64,000 nt of DNA from Anaeromyxobacter oryzae (GCF_023169945.1 NZ_AP025591.1:2316501-2380500); one strand, 5' to 3'; positions 25,625 through 36,296 are shown, counted from the stretch's first letter. A program made the numbers and translations. The notes: generated by a model not told the origin, from the sequence alone.

Positions 25625-26188
25625 ATGCGCGCGCTCATGGCGGCCTCCCTCGCGGCGGCCCTGCTTGCCAGCGCCCCGGCGTTCGCCCAGGCGCCACCCT
25701 TCGAGCCGACCGGCGAGGTCCGCTTCCTCGGCTGGGGATCCACGGGGTCCGGCGCCGCGTTCGACGCCGACCGCATCATCGGCCCGTCGGTGAACCTCAC
25801 GCGCCGCGAGGACGGGAGCTGGGCGGGCGATCTCGTCGGCCAGAACCTCGACCTCCAGGTATCGCCGAAGAAGCTCACCGGGCCGAACGTGAACGTGGGC
25901 TACGAGACCAAGGACGGGCGGACGACCATCGAGGGCCTCTTCTTCGGCCAGCGGATCCGGCTCGAGCTCGACAAGAAGCGGCTGCACGGGAAGGTCGGCG
26001 TCTGCTCGCTCGATCTCTCTCGCAAGAACCCCCAGTTCTTCCAGGGGGAGATGGGCTGCACGCCCTCCGGTCGGAACGCGTTCCCGCAGACCTCGCGCGC
26101 GAGCCTGCAGCTCATCGGCGAGGCGGGGAGCGATCAGCCGCCGATGCCGCAGCTCGCGCTCGCGCTCATCGCGATCCTGCCGGGCTAG
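25625..26188 (+). CDS. Secreted hypothetical protein
   Basis: 187 residues with a clear signal peptide (MRALMAASLAAALLASAPAFA, cleavage predicted after AFA). The mature part is rich in beta-type segments and Gly, including PSVNLTRREDGSWAGDLVGQ, KLTGPNVNVGYE and GRTTIEGLFFGQRIRLEL, which look like repeated strands. Two cysteines (VCSLD and MGCTP) could form a disulfide. I do not recognise a family. It stands alone between the SDR gene (26 bases upstream) and hslO. Confidence 0.7.
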   Translation: MRALMAASLAAALLASAPAFAQAPPFEPTGEVRFLGWGSTGSGAAFDADRIIGPSVNLTRREDGSWAGDLVGQNLDLQVSPKKLTGPNVNVGYETKDGRTTIEGLFFGQRIRLELDKKRLHGKVGVCSLDLSRKNPQFFQGEMGCTPSGRNAFPQTSRASLQLIGEAGSDQPPMPQLALALIAILPG

Positions 26189-26243
26189 CCGCCGGACCGC
26201 GTTCCTCTGGCGCGCCGGCGGGCTCGCGATCAGAATCCCCCGG

Positions 26244-27155
26244 ATGACCACCGGACACCTCCCCGCCGAGCGGACGGATCGCCTTTGCCGCGGCCTCGTC
26301 CCCGAGCGCGGGCTCCGCGCCGTGTTCGTCCGCGTCGGCGACACGGCACGGATGGCGCGCGTGCTCCACGGCCTCTACCCGACGAGCGCGCACCTGTTCG
26401 CGCAGGCGCTCGCCGGCGGCGCGCTCGTCGGCGCGCTGCAGAAGGACCGTGGCCGCGTGAACCTGCAGCTCGAGTGCGACGGCCCGATCGGCGGCCTGTT
26501 CGTCGACGCCGACCCGGACGGCAACGTCCGGGGCTACGTCCGGCACGTCGCGGTGAACTTCCCGGGCGAGCCGGCGCGGGGCGCGAAGGCCGCGCTCGGC
26601 GGCCGCGGCTTCCTCTCGGTCCTCCGCGAGACCTCGCCCGGGCAGCACTATCGGAGCGCGGTGGAGCTCGAGGCGCTCGACGTGGCCGCCGATCTCCGGC
26701 GCTGGTTCGCCTCGAGCGAGCAGGTCGCGACGGCGCTCGACCTCGCGGTCGTCGCGCGCGGAGCCGAGCCGCTCGGCGACGTGGCGGGCGTCCTCGTGCA
26801 GCGGCTCCCGGACGGCGACGACGCCGCGATCGAGGAGGCGCGCCGGCGCCTCGCCGGAGGCGAGCTCGCCCGGTCGCTCGCCGACGGGGCGGCGGCGCAG
26901 GAGGTGATCCGGCGCGTCGTCGGCGAGGGGTTCGAGCTGCTCGGCGACGTCGAGGTCGCGTACCGCTGCGGCTGCAGCATGGAGCGGGCGCGCGCCGCGG
27001 TGTCCGCCCTCGGCGTGACCGGGATCGCGGAGGTCCTCGCGAACGAGCGCGAGGCGGTCATCACCTGCGAGTTCTGCCGGTCGCGCTACGTGGTGGCCGA
27101 GCCGGCGCTCCGGGATCTGCAGCGCCGCCTGGCGGAGCGCGACGCGGCCGGGTGA
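26244..27155 (+). CDS. hslO: Redox-regulated chaperone Hsp33
   Basis: 303 residues, normal for Hsp33, the chaperone activated by oxidation and unfolding of its zinc site. The C-terminal zinc centre is present as CGCS and, about 30 residues later, CEFC (CxC...CxxC). The N-terminal core has LAGGALVGALQKDRGRVNLQLECDGPIGGLFVDAD and GRGFLSVLRE. The ATG at 26244 gives a slightly extended N-terminus. Cytoplasmic; fits the oxidative exposure of a microaerophile. Confidence 0.95.
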   Translation: MTTGHLPAERTDRLCRGLVPERGLRAVFVRVGDTARMARVLHGLYPTSAHLFAQALAGGALVGALQKDRGRVNLQLECDGPIGGLFVDADPDGNVRGYVRHVAVNFPGEPARGAKAALGGRGFLSVLRETSPGQHYRSAVELEALDVAADLRRWFASSEQVATALDLAVVARGAEPLGDVAGVLVQRLPDGDDAAIEEARRRLAGGELARSLADGAAAQEVIRRVVGEGFELLGDVEVAYRCGCSMERARAAVSALGVTGIAEVLANEREAVITCEFCRSRYVVAEPALRDLQRRLAERDAAG

Positions 27156-27271
27156 CCGCGCCGGCCGACGCCCCGACCCCCCTCGCCCGCGGGCCCCCCC
27201 GCCCCCGCGCCGCGTGGTAGATTGCGGGTTTCCGTCCGGCCGCACGACCGGCCTTTTCGGGAGGCACGACC

Positions 27272-27982
27272 ATCGCGACCGCGAAGAAGAGGAAGACCGT
27301 CCGCCGTGAGCCCCGGGCCGCGAAGCCGGCGCCGGCGAAGGGCGCCAAGGGGCCGACGTCCCGCGGCAAGGCCCCGGCGCGCGCGCGCAAGGTCGCGCGC
27401 GGCGCCCGCGGCGGCAGCTCCGACCACCCGCTCGGCATGGGCGTGGCCGACGGCTTCGCCATGGACCGGCTCGCCGCGCCGGCCCGGATGAAGCGCGCGC
27501 CGAAGAAGGCGATGCGCGAGATCGGCTGGGCGGCGTTCGGCGAGGTAGCGCGGAGCCTCGCGGCGCGCATCGCCGAGGAGTTCCGGCCCGAGGTCGTGGT
27601 CGGCATCGCGAAGGGCGGCGTGTTCGCGGGCGGCGCGCTCGCCGCCGCGCTCGGCGCCGACTTCCAGCCGGTCCGGATCGAGAAGCGCCGCCGCGACGTC
27701 GCGAACCCCGCGCCCATCGCGGAGCTGCCCGATCTCACCGGCAAGAAGGTGCTCGTCGTCGACGACGTGGCCGCGACCGGCGCGACGCTCGCGAAGGCGC
27801 GCGCCCTCGCCCGGAAGGCGGGCGCGCGCGAGGTGCGGACGGCGGTGCTCGTGAAGCGTCCCGACGGAGCACGGCCGGACTTCTCCGCGTTCGAGACCGA
27901 CGAGCTGATCCTGTTCGGCTGGGACTACCAGCTCGACGAGGCCGGCGGCGGCCACGAGGATCCGGGCGAGGTCGGCGTCTAG
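27272..27982 (+). CDS. Phosphoribosyltransferase with apparent ATC start and basic N-terminal tail
   Basis: The type I PRTase fold is clear from about residue 70 on: VVVGIAKGGVFAGG and the PRPP-binding loop VLVVDDVAATGATLAKA. The first in-frame ATG (27437) lies 55 codons inside a strongly codon-biased Lys/Arg/Ala-rich extension (ATAKKRKTVRREPRAAKPAP). That frame opens after a stop at 27218 and has no ATG, GTG or TTG before 27437. A GGGAGG at 27259-27264 sits seven bases before ATC at 27272, exactly where an ATG is expected. I annotate 236 residues from the ATC; starting at 27437 would give 181 residues. Confidence 0.72.
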   Translation: MATAKKRKTVRREPRAAKPAPAKGAKGPTSRGKAPARARKVARGARGGSSDHPLGMGVADGFAMDRLAAPARMKRAPKKAMREIGWAAFGEVARSLAARIAEEFRPEVVVGIAKGGVFAGGALAAALGADFQPVRIEKRRRDVANPAPIAELPDLTGKKVLVVDDVAATGATLAKARALARKAGAREVRTAVLVKRPDGARPDFSAFETDELILFGWDYQLDEAGGGHEDPGEVGV

Positions 27983-28047
27983 GAGAGGCAGTCACGACGC
28001 TCGGCGTCACAGCAAGTGGTGGGGGGACCCTGCCGCGCGGCAGGCGC

Positions 28048-29988
28048 GTGGTGATCGGCACGGCCGGTCACATCGACCACGGCAAGACGTCCCTGGTCCG
28101 CGCGCTCACCGGCATCGATACCGACCGGCTCCGCGAGGAGAAGCGGCGCGGGATCACGATCGAGCTCGGCTTCGCGCACCTCCCGCTCGCGGACGGCACC
28201 GTCGCCGGCGTGGTGGACGTCCCGGGCCACGAGCGCTTCGTCCGCGCGATGGCGGCCGGCGCCGGGGGCATCGACCTGGTCGTGCTCGTCATCGCGGCGG
28301 ACGAGGGCGTCATGCCCCAGACGCGCGAGCACCTCGACATCTGCCGGCTCCTCGGCGTGCCGCGCGGCGTCGTCGCGATCACCAAGGCGGACCTCCTCCC
28401 CGGACTCGGCCCGGAGTGGCTGCCGCTCCTCGAGGGCGACGTGCGCGAGGTGACCCGCGGGACGTTCCTCGAGGGGGCGCCCATCCTCCCGGTGTCGTCC
28501 TCCACCCGCGAGGGCCTCGACCGCCTCGTCGAGGCGCTCACCGCGCTCGCCGCCGAGGTCCCCGAGCGCCCGGCGGACGGCCCCTTCTTCCTCCCGGTCG
28601 ATCGCGCGTTCTCGCTGAAGGGGTTCGGTACGGTCGTGACGGGCACGATCCTGTCCGGACAGGTCGCGGAGGGCGACGCCGCCGCGCTCCTCCCCGCCCC
28701 GCCCGGCGCCGACGCGCTCCGCGTGCGGACCGTGCAGGTGCACGGGAAGGCGACGCCGCGCGCGCTCGCCGGACAGCGGACGGCGGTGAACCTGCCCGGC
28801 ATCGAGCCCGCGGCCATCGCGCGCGGGCAGGCGCTGGTCCACCCCGGCGGCGTGCCCGCCTCGTCGATCCTGGACGTCGAGGTGACCCTGCTCGCCGCGG
28901 CGCCGAAGGCGCTCCGCCACCGGGCCAAGCTCCTCCTCCACATCGGCACGGCACAGGTACCCGCGGCGGTGGCGCTCCTCGATCGCGCCGAGCTCCGCCC
29001 CGGCGACACCGCGCTCGCGCAGCTCCGGCTCGGCGCGCCCGTCGCGGCGCTCGCGGGCCAGCGCTTCATCCTGCGCGGCTTCACCGTCCTCGAGGGCCGC
29101 GGCAAGACGGTGGGCGGCGGGCGCGTGCTCGCGCCGGCAGCCCCGAAGCGGCGCCGCGGGCGTCCGGAGGCGCTCGCGCAGCTCGCGGTGCTGGCCGGCG
29201 GCGACGCCGACGCGCGGGTGGGCGCGGTGCTCGCCATGGGGGGGCCGGCCGGGCTCGACGTCGCCGCGGTCTCCGGGCGGACGACCCTCTCCCCGCGCGC
29301 GGTGCAGGCGGCCCTCGACCGGCTCGGCGCGAAGGGCGAGGCGCTCCTCTTCGACCGCGAGCGGCGTGCGTACGTGGCAGGCCCGGTCGCTGCGGACCTG
29401 GCGCGCCGGATCGCGGACGCGGTCCGCGCCTTCCACCGCGAGCACCCGCTCGCGGCGGGCGTCGGTCGCGAGGAGCTCCGGGGCCGGCTGCCCCCAGTGA
29501 CGGACCCGCGCCTCTTCCAGCGGCTCCTCGCGCAGGCGGCCGAGCGCGGCGCGCTCGTCGTCGAGGGCGAGCACGTCCGCGAGCAGGCCCATCGGGCCGC
29601 CGCGGCCGGCGCGACCGGCGGCGCGCTGAAGGAGAAGGTCGCCGGCGTGCTCGCGAAGGGCGGCCTCACCCCGCCCTGGCTCGCCGAGCTCCCGTCGGCG
29701 GTCTCCGCGACGCCCGCCGACGTGCAGGCGGTGCTGAAGCTGCTCGCGACCGAGGGGCGCGTGGTCCGCGTCTCGGCCGAGCTCCACTTCGACGCGGCGG
29801 CGGTCCAGGGCCTGCGCGAGCGGCTCGTCGCGTTCCTCCGCGAGCGGAAGGCGATCACCACGCAGGAGTTCAAGGACCTCGTCGGCGCCACGCGGAAGCA
29901 CGTCATCCCGCTCGCCGAGTACTTCGATCGCGAGAAGGTGACGCTCCGGGTCGGAGAGAAGCGGGTGCTGCGCGGGGAGGGGCGCTGA
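28048..29988 (+). CDS. selB: Selenocysteine-specific translation elongation factor SelB
   Basis: 646 residues. GTPase motifs: [13 protein letters not shown] (G1), RGITIELGF (G2), DVPGHERFV (G3) and TKAD (G4). EF-Tu-like domains II and III follow ([21 protein letters not shown]). The C-terminal third contains winged-helix repeats that read the SECIS hairpin, ending near [29 protein letters not shown]. It delivers Sec-tRNA to UGA codons. The GTG start at 28048 directly precedes [11 protein letters not shown]. Its stop overlaps the histidine-kinase ATG by one base (TGATG), so it is in an operon with a two-component system. Confidence 0.95.
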   Translation: MVIGTAGHIDHGKTSLVRALTGIDTDRLREEKRRGITIELGFAHLPLADGTVAGVVDVPGHERFVRAMAAGAGGIDLVVLVIAADEGVMPQTREHLDICRLLGVPRGVVAITKADLLPGLGPEWLPLLEGDVREVTRGTFLEGAPILPVSSSTREGLDRLVEALTALAAEVPERPADGPFFLPVDRAFSLKGFGTVVTGTILSGQVAEGDAAALLPAPPGADALRVRTVQVHGKATPRALAGQRTAVNLPGIEPAAIARGQALVHPGGVPASSILDVEVTLLAAAPKALRHRAKLLLHIGTAQVPAAVALLDRAELRPGDTALAQLRLGAPVAALAGQRFILRGFTVLEGRGKTVGGGRVLAPAAPKRRRGRPEALAQLAVLAGGDADARVGAVLAMGGPAGLDVAAVSGRTTLSPRAVQAALDRLGAKGEALLFDRERRAYVAGPVAADLARRIADAVRAFHREHPLAAGVGREELRGRLPPVTDPRLFQRLLAQAAERGALVVEGEHVREQAHRAAAAGATGGALKEKVAGVLAKGGLTPPWLAELPSAVSATPADVQAVLKLLATEGRVVRVSAELHFDAAAVQGLRERLVAFLRERKAITTQEFKDLVGATRKHVIPLAEYFDREKVTLRVGEKRVLRGEGR

Positions 29989-32900
29989 TGGCGGCCCCGG
30001 GCCACCGACTCCCGAGCGGCATCGTGGTCATCCGGGACGACCGGATCGTCTACGCGAGCGAGGGCATCGCCGCCCTCGCCGATCGCTCCGTGAGCGACGT
30101 CGTCGGGCGCCCGTTCGTCGAGTTCCTCCTCGAGGACGACCGGGCCCGGCTCGCGGACCGTCACGAGCGGCGGGGCCGGGGCGAGCCGATCGCGGCGGAG
30201 TACGAGATCGACCTCGCGCTCCCCGGCGGCGGCACGCGGCCCGTCGAGTGCCACGTGGAGCAGGAGGGCCTGGACACGGTCATCCTCGTCCGCGACGCGT
30301 CGGACCGCACCGCGCGCCGGCTCCGGCTCGAGGCGATCGCCGCGCTCGGCGCGTCGATCCAGCACGAGAGCAGCGAGGAGGGCGTGCACGCGCGCGTCCG
30401 CGACGGGCTCCTCGATCTCGGGCTCGCCTCCACCCTGATGTGCGCCGAGGACGCCGGCGTCCGGATCGAGTGGATCAGCGTGCCGGAGACGGTGGCGTCG
30501 GAGTTCGAGCGCCGCGTGGGGCAGCCGCTCGCCGGGTACCTCGGACGCTCGAACGGATTCTCCGCGCGCGTGTGGACCGACGGGTTCGCCTTCACCGACG
30601 ACTGGGGTGCGGAGGCGGCGACCTTCGTGCCCGACGAGCACGTCGCGTTCGTCCGGACCCTCGTGAACGGGAACGGCAACTCGCGGGCCGCCGCGGTGCG
30701 CCTCTCCGGGCGGAGCGGCTCGCGCCGGTACCTCACCGTCGCCGGCGACTGGCTCCGGCAGGACGACCTGCCGGCGATCCGGCTGTTCTGCGCGCAGGTC
30801 GCCGCCGCGCTGGACGCCGCCCGGACCATCGCGGATCTCTCCCGGCACAACGCGAACCTCGCCGCGCTGAACCGGATCGCCGAGCTCGCCGGAGACGCGG
30901 ACGACCTCGACACCTTCTTCGCGCAGACGGACGTGATCCTGCAGGAGGCGGCGGGTTGCGCCGGGCTCGTCGTCTTCGTGCTCGACGACGCGGAGAGCGT
31001 GCTCGTCCGCATCTACGACGACGGGACCGGCTCGGAGGCGCTGCGGCGGCGGTTCGCGCGGCTGCCGCTCGCGTCGACCCTGGGCGAGATCGTCCGCGAG
31101 CGGATCCCCCGCATCGTCGCCGCCGCCGAGGGCGTCGACGAGCTCTCCCGGCTCCCCTTCTCGACCGCGGCCTGGGTGCCGCTCGTCGCCCGCTCGAAGG
31201 TCGTGGGCGTGATGGCGGCCGGGTTCGCGAGCGCGCCCGACGACGTGGGCGAGCACCTCGACCTCCTCGCCGCCGCGGGCGCCCACCTCGCCGGCGCCAT
31301 CGAGTCGCACGGCCTCCTCGCCGACCTCCGCCGCCGCGTGGCGGAGCTCACGCTCCTCAACGACGTCGCGCTCGCGACCGGCCAGCTCGACCCGGTGCTC
31401 CTCCTCGACAACGCCCTCCGGCGCGTCTGCGACACGTTCGAGGCGGACACCGCGGCCGCGTACCTGCGCGAGGGCGAGCGGCTCGTCCTCGTGGCGTCGT
31501 TCGGGATCGAGGCCGCGACCGCGCGGCGGTTCGCGCAGCTCGGCGTCGGCGAGGGCCTCCCTGGCCTCGCCATCCAGCGCCTCGGCCCGGTGCAGGGCGA
31601 CAGCGCCGCGTTCGACCCGATCTCGGCGGAGGTCGCCGAGGCGGAGGCGCTCCGGTCCGCGATCGCGGTCCCGCTCCTCGCGAAGGGACAGTCGGCCGTC
31701 GGCGCGGTGGTGTTCGGCCGCCGCTCCGCGAAGACGCCGTCCGACGGCGAGGTGACGCTCCTCTCCGCGGTCGGCGTGCAGCTCGGCGTCGCCGTGGAGA
31801 ACGCGCGCCTGTTCGCCGACGTCCGGCGGAGGCTCTCCGACCTCGAGGCGGTGCACGCGCTCGCGCTGCGGATCTTCGGCAACGCGCCGGGCGACGTGCA
31901 GGGGCTGCTCGACGACGGGTGCCGCGAGGCCGCCCGCGCGCTCCGCTGCCGCGCCGCGGTGGTGCTGCTCGCCTCGGACGACTCGCCGGCGGCGCGGCTC
32001 CGGGGCGTGGCCGCGTGGGGCGCTCCCTTCGAGCCGGGGCGGATCGAGATCCCGCTCGCCGACGACAAGCTGTCGGAGGAGGCGATGCGGCGCCGCGCGC
32101 CCGCGTGGAGCGAGGACGTCACGAAGGATCCGCGGAGCGCGCTGTGCGGGAACCCGCACGTGCCGCCGCTCGCGATGCTCGTGGTGCCCCTCACGTCGCG
32201 CACCACGACGCGGGGCGTGCTCTTCCTCGCCGACGAGGCGGGGCGCTCGTTCACCGACGCCGAGATCGCCCTCGCGAACGCCCTCGCGGGCGAGCTCGCG
32301 GTGGGCCTCGAGAACGCCGAGCTCTACGCCGAGGCGCGCCGCCGCGTCGAGGAGCTGTCGCTGCTCAACGACATGGGGCGCACCGTGGCCGGCTCCCTCG
32401 ACCTCGACCGGGTCCTGTCGGCCGGGGTGGAGGCGGCGCGCCGGCTCCTCGGCGCGACCCGCGGCATCGTGCTCCTCTACGACCCCGTCCGCGTGGAGCT
32501 CCGGGTGGCTGCGGCGACCGACCGCTCGGTGGAGGCGTACGCGGACTCGGCGGCGATCCTCCGCCAGGGCGGCGTCTCGTGGCGGGCGATCCAGGAGCGG
32601 CGCCCGATCGTGCTGAACGACGCCGCCGCGAGCCCGGAGCTGAACCCGGAGGTCCGCCGCCGGTACGCGCCGCGATCGCTCGTGGCCGCGCCGCTCCTGC
32701 TCCGCGGCGAGCCGCTCGGCGTCCTGCTCGTGGTCGAGACGGAGCGGACGCGCCGCTTCGAGGACGCCGAGGTCGAGCGCGTCACGGCGGTCGCGAACCA
32801 GCTCGCGGTGGCCATCGAGAACGCGCGCCTCTACCAGGAGGCCCGGGGGCGCCTGTCGGAGCTCTCGACCGTCATCGACGTCGCCCGCGTCGTCTCGTCC

Positions 32901-34571
32901 TCGCTCGAGCTCGAGGAGGTCCTCTCGGCCGGCGCCCAGCACCTCCGCCAGACGCTGGCCGGCTCCGCCTGCACGATCCTCCTCGACGACGTCCGGCGCG
33001 CCGAGCTGCGCCGCGCCGCCTCGAGCGGACCGCCCATCGGCCCCGCCGCGCTCCCCGTCGGAGAGCCGTCGCTCGCGCGCGAGGCGCTCGAGGCGCGCGC
33101 CCCGGTCACCGGCCGCGCGCCGGGCGCGACCGCGGCGGACCCGGCCCTCCTGGCGGTGCCGCTCCACGTCCGCGACCAGCCCGTCGGCGTCGCGCTCGTC
33201 GCCGCCGGCGATCCGGAGCGCACCTTCACGCCGGGCGAGCTCTCCCGCGCCATGGCGATCGCGAGCCAGCTCGCCGTCGCCGTGGACAACGCGCGCCTCT
33301 ACTCCGAGACCCGGCGGCGCGCGGAGGAGCTCGGGCTGCTCCACGAGGTCGGCCGCTCGCTCGTCGCGACCCTCGACATCGAGAGCGTGCTCGACGCCGG
33401 CGTCCGCAACCTGGCGCGGATGGTGGATGCGCCGGTCGCGGTCCTCTGCCTCCTCGGCGACGACGGCAAGCAGCTCGAGGTGCGCGCGGTGTGGGGCACG
33501 CGCCCGGACCTGATCGGCCGGCGCTACCCGCTCGAGCCCGCCGGCGCGCGCATCGCGAGCCTCGTCCACGACCGGCGCGAGCCCATCGTCGTCGAGGACG
33601 CGCTCGCCGATCCTCGGGTCCTCGACGACGTCGTCCCCGAGCCGGGCGCCCGGGCGCTGCTCGGCCTGCCGCTGCTCGTCCGCGATCGCTTCATCGGCAC
33701 CGCGGTGATCGCCGACACGCGCGGCCCGCGGCGGTTCACCGCCGCCGAGGTGGAGCGGGCGGCCGCCATCGCGAACCAGCTCGCCGTGGCCGCGGAGAAC
33801 GCGCGCCTCTACGAGGACCTCCGGCGGAGCTACGCCGAGCTCGCGCACGCGCAGCGGCAGCTCATCCAGCAGGAGCGGCTCGCGGCGCTCGGCGAGCTGT
33901 CGGCGGTCGTCGCGCACGAGGTCCGCAACCCCCTCGGGGTCATCTTCAACTCCCTCGGCTCTCTCCGCCGCATGATCCGGCCGCAGGGCGACGCGAAGAT
34001 GCTCCTCGACATCGTGGGAGAGGAGGCGGACCGGCTGAACCGCATCGTCGGCGACCTGCTCGACTTCGCCCGGCCGTCCACGCCCACGGTCCGCCCCGAG
34101 CCGCTCGATCGCGTGGTCGACGAGGCGGTGGCGGCGGCGCTCGCGCAGAACCAGACGCCGATCCAGGTCCGGCGCGAGCCCGGCGAGCTGTCGCTCGTCC
34201 CGGTGGACGCGCGCCTCGTGCGGCAGGCGGTGCTGAACGTCGCGGTGAACGCGGTCCAGGCGATGCCGCGGGGAGGGACCCTCACCGTCCGGACCCAGCG
34301 CGAGGACCGCGCGGCGCTCCTCGAGATCGAGGACACCGGGGCGGGCATCCCCGAGGAGGTCCGGAACCGCATCTTCGAGCCGTTCTTCACGACCAAGGCG
34401 AGCGGGACCGGGCTCGGCCTCGCGGTCGTGAAGCGCATCGTCGACGGCCACGGCGGAGAGGTCTCCGTGAGGAGCCGGCCGGGCATGGGCACGGTGTTCT
34501 CGCTGCGGTTCCCCCTCGTGCCGCCCGCCGGGGTCGTCGGGACGGTTGAAATCGACGGCGTGAAGGGCTGA
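29988..34571 (+). CDS. Giant cytoplasmic PAS/multi-GAF histidine kinase
   Basis: 1527 residues without any membrane segment. A PAS domain occupies about 1-105. Then come six or seven consecutive GAF-type modules of about 160 residues, each ending in a phrase such as [16 protein letters not shown] or [16 protein letters not shown]. The transmitter has the H-box [12 protein letters not shown] (His1310), N-box [11 protein letters not shown]1 DTGAGIPEE and G2 [12 protein letters not shown]. The kinase class matches NtrB-type partners of sigma-54 activators. The next gene, 12 bases downstream, encodes exactly that, so this is a cognate pair. The ligands of the GAF array are unknown. Confidence 0.93.
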   Translation: MAAPGHRLPSGIVVIRDDRIVYASEGIAALADRSVSDVVGRPFVEFLLEDDRARLADRHERRGRGEPIAAEYEIDLALPGGGTRPVECHVEQEGLDTVILVRDASDRTARRLRLEAIAALGASIQHESSEEGVHARVRDGLLDLGLASTLMCAEDAGVRIEWISVPETVASEFERRVGQPLAGYLGRSNGFSARVWTDGFAFTDDWGAEAATFVPDEHVAFVRTLVNGNGNSRAAAVRLSGRSGSRRYLTVAGDWLRQDDLPAIRLFCAQVAAALDAARTIADLSRHNANLAALNRIAELAGDADDLDTFFAQTDVILQEAAGCAGLVVFVLDDAESVLVRIYDDGTGSEALRRRFARLPLASTLGEIVRERIPRIVAAAEGVDELSRLPFSTAAWVPLVARSKVVGVMAAGFASAPDDVGEHLDLLAAAGAHLAGAIESHGLLADLRRRVAELTLLNDVALATGQLDPVLLLDNALRRVCDTFEADTAAAYLREGERLVLVASFGIEAATARRFAQLGVGEGLPGLAIQRLGPVQGDSAAFDPISAEVAEAEALRSAIAVPLLAKGQSAVGAVVFGRRSAKTPSDGEVTLLSAVGVQLGVAVENARLFADVRRRLSDLEAVHALALRIFGNAPGDVQGLLDDGCREAARALRCRAAVVLLASDDSPAARLRGVAAWGAPFEPGRIEIPLADDKLSEEAMRRRAPAWSEDVTKDPRSALCGNPHVPPLAMLVVPLTSRTTTRGVLFLADEAGRSFTDAEIALANALAGELAVGLENAELYAEARRRVEELSLLNDMGRTVAGSLDLDRVLSAGVEAARRLLGATRGIVLLYDPVRVELRVAAATDRSVEAYADSAAILRQGGVSWRAIQERRPIVLNDAAASPELNPEVRRRYAPRSLVAAPLLLRGEPLGVLLVVETERTRRFEDAEVERVTAVANQLAVAIENARLYQEARGRLSELSTVIDVARVVSSSLELEEVLSAGAQHLRQTLAGSACTILLDDVRRAELRRAASSGPPIGPAALPVGEPSLAREALEARAPVTGRAPGATAADPALLAVPLHVRDQPVGVALVAAGDPERTFTPGELSRAMAIASQLAVAVDNARLYSETRRRAEELGLLHEVGRSLVATLDIESVLDAGVRNLARMVDAPVAVLCLLGDDGKQLEVRAVWGTRPDLIGRRYPLEPAGARIASLVHDRREPIVVEDALADPRVLDDVVPEPGARALLGLPLLVRDRFIGTAVIADTRGPRRFTAAEVERAAAIANQLAVAAENARLYEDLRRSYAELAHAQRQLIQQERLAALGELSAVVAHEVRNPLGVIFNSLGSLRRMIRPQGDAKMLLDIVGEEADRLNRIVGDLLDFARPSTPTVRPEPLDRVVDEAVAAALAQNQTPIQVRREPGELSLVPVDARLVRQAVLNVAVNAVQAMPRGGTLTVRTQREDRAALLEIEDTGAGIPEEVRNRIFEPFFTTKASGTGLGLAVVKRIVDGHGGEVSVRSRPGMGTVFSLRFPLVPPAGVVGTVEIDGVKG

Positions 34572-34583
34572 GATCCCCCCGCC

Positions 34584-36011
34584 ATGGACGCCGACGCCAT
34601 CCCCGCCCCCGTGGACCTCCGCCCCGACGCGTCGGGCGGCAAGGTCCTCGTCGTCGACGACCAGCGGAACATGCGGGCGACCACCGCCATCCTGCTCCGC
34701 CAGGCGGGCCACGCCGTGCAGGAGGCGGAGGACGGCGCGAGCGCGATCCAGCGGCTCCAGCACGAGGCGTTCGACGTGGTCCTCACGGATCTCCGGATGC
34801 CGACCGTCGACGGGATGGAGGTCCTGAAGACCGCGCAGCAGCTCGCCCCGGACACGCAGGTCATCGTGATGACCGCGTACGGCACGATCGAGTCCGCGGT
34901 CGATGCGATCCGGCACGGCGCGTACGACTTCCTCGCGAAGCCCTTCAAGGAGGACGAGCTGCTCCTCCGCGTCGCGAAGGCGCTCGAGAAGCGGCGCCTC
35001 GTCGGCGAGGTGTCCCTCTTCGCCGAGGAGTTCCGGAAGCGCTACGGGCTCGAGCACATCATCGGCCGGTCTCCCGCCATGCGCGAGGTGCTCGACCGCG
35101 TCCTCCGCATCGCGCCAACCGACGCGACCGTGCTCATCACCGGGGAATCCGGCGTCGGCAAGGAGCTCGTCGCGCGCGCGCTCCACGTCACGAGCCGGCG
35201 CGGCGACAAGCCCTTCGTCCCGGTGAACTGCGCCGCGATCACCGAGACGCTCCTCGAGTCGGAGCTGTTCGGCCACGCCAAGGGCGCCTTCACCGGCGCG
35301 ACCCGGGCCCGCCGCGGCATGTTCGAGGAGGCGAACGCCGGAACGCTCTTCATCGACGAGATCGGCGAAACCGCGCCCGGGTTCCAGGCGAAGCTCCTCC
35401 GCGCGCTGCAGGAGGGCGAGATCCGGCGGGTCGGCGAGTCGACGCCGGTCCAGGTGAACGTCCGGGTCATCGCCGCGACGAACCAGGACCTCCGCCGCGC
35501 CATCGTCGAGAAGCGCTTCCGCGAGGACCTCTTCTACCGGCTGAACGTGGTGCCGATCCGGATCCCGCCCCTCCGCGAGCGCCGCGACGACATCCCCCTC
35601 CTCGCCGGGCACTTCCTCCGCCGCTTCAACCAGCGCACGGGCGGCGAGAAGGTGCTCACGCCGGACGCCGCGGCGCGCCTCGTCGAGCACGACTGGCCGG
35701 GCAACGTCCGCGAGCTCGAGAACATGATCGAGCAGGCCGCGGCGCTCTCGCCGGGGCGCGAGATCCGCGCGAGCGCCGTCGAGATCGAGCATCGCCGCCC
35801 CGCCGCCGCGGCGCCGGAGGAAGCGACCCAGGTCGCGACCCTCGCCGCTGCGGTCGAGGACGCCGAGCGGCGGGCGATCACCGCCGCCCTGACGCGCTGC
35901 GGCGGCGACCTCGGGCGCGTCGCGCGCGAGCTCGGGGTGTCCGGCACCACGCTCTGGCGAAAGATGAAGCGGCTCGCGATAGAGGGCCGCGGCGCCGCTC
36001 CGCTGGAATGA
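34584..36011 (+). CDS. NtrC-family sigma-54-dependent response regulator
   Basis: 475 residues. The receiver has phospho-acceptor Asp69 (VVLTDLRMP) and the Lys of LAKPF. The AAA+ domain has GESGVGKE (Walker A), GAFTGA at 234-239 (sigma-54 contact loop), LFIDEIGE (Walker B) and [15 protein letters not shown] Fis-type helix-turn-helix closes the protein ([24 protein letters not shown]). All activator features are intact. Partner is the upstream giant kinase. Perfect dyads start 25 bp past its stop codon and a consensus sigma-54 promoter lies about 160 bp past it, which are its most likely targets. Confidence 0.95.
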   Translation: MDADAIPAPVDLRPDASGGKVLVVDDQRNMRATTAILLRQAGHAVQEAEDGASAIQRLQHEAFDVVLTDLRMPTVDGMEVLKTAQQLAPDTQVIVMTAYGTIESAVDAIRHGAYDFLAKPFKEDELLLRVAKALEKRRLVGEVSLFAEEFRKRYGLEHIIGRSPAMREVLDRVLRIAPTDATVLITGESGVGKELVARALHVTSRRGDKPFVPVNCAAITETLLESELFGHAKGAFTGATRARRGMFEEANAGTLFIDEIGETAPGFQAKLLRALQEGEIRRVGESTPVQVNVRVIAATNQDLRRAIVEKRFREDLFYRLNVVPIRIPPLRERRDDIPLLAGHFLRRFNQRTGGEKVLTPDAAARLVEHDWPGNVRELENMIEQAAALSPGREIRASAVEIEHRRPAAAAPEEATQVATLAAAVEDAERRAITAALTRCGGDLGRVARELGVSGTTLWRKMKRLAIEGRGAAPLE

Positions 36012-36035
36012 CCGGCGCGGCCGTCCACCCGCCTA

Positions 36036-36072
36036 TTTCACCTGTGAAACCTCACATTGCAGGTCTGCAATG
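36036..36072. promoter_or_regulatory. Two perfect dyads, candidate upstream activator sites
   Basis: TTTCAC-CT-GTGAAA at 36036-36049 and CATTGCAG-GT-CTGCAATG at 36055-36072 are perfect 6+6 and 8+8 inverted repeats. They lie about 100-130 bp upstream of the sigma-54 promoter, the usual distance for NtrC-type enhancer sites. Further TGC...GCA half-sites follow (36075-36090 and 36121-36128). Confidence 0.65.
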
Positions 36073-36168
36073 CATGCGGGAAATGACGCAAGTCGTCCCT
36101 TGCCGAGGTTCTCGACACCCTGCGCGCAAGTACCCGAAAAGACGTCGCGCCCCCTCCGTGGTCATCCG

Positions 36169-36184
36169 TGGCACCGCCCTTGCT
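36169..36184 (+). promoter_or_regulatory. Sigma-54 (-24/-12) promoter
   Basis: TGGCAC (36169-36174), five bases, then TTGCT (36180-36184). The GG and GC pairs are exactly 12 bp apart, as sigma-54 requires. This predicts a start at the G at about 36195. It reads toward the hairpin RNA and the receiver gene. Confidence 0.8.
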
Positions 36185-36194
36185 CTAGGACTCA

Positions 36195-36269
36195 GGCAGA
36201 AGTGCAAAGCAGCCTGTTGAAGTAGGTCCCCCCCCGCCACTTCAGCTGCGCTTTGCACTTCTTTTTTTT
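36195..36269 (+). ncRNA. Putative sigma-54-driven hairpin RNA with C-rich loop and terminator tail
   Basis: The predicted ~75-nt transcript folds almost wholly into one hairpin. AGAAGTGCAAAG (36198-36209) pairs with CTTTGCACTTCT (36251-36262) and CAGC with GCTG, with a two-base bulge. After a four-base bulge TGAAGT (36218-36223) pairs with ACTTCA (36239-36244). The 15-base loop (36224-36238) contains eight consecutive C. A run of eight T follows at 36262-36269. It could be a small RNA, or a terminator/attenuator in the leader of the receiver gene that starts at 36297. Confidence 0.65.
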
Positions 36270-36296
36270 CTTCCCCTAGCCCGCAGCAGGTCGCGG

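Noticed and set aside
27238..27257. Attenuator before the phosphoribosyltransferase
   Set aside because: GGCCG/CGGCC with TTTT resembles a terminator, but the stem is only 5 bp and no leader peptide or alternative fold is evident.
28068..35792. A 2574-codon open frame on the minus strand, and many other very long antisense frames
   Set aside because: At this GC content stop codons are rare in shadow frames. The translations are Arg/Ala/Pro/Gly strings without domains and lie opposite well-supported genes (selB, giant kinase, NtrC-type regulator).
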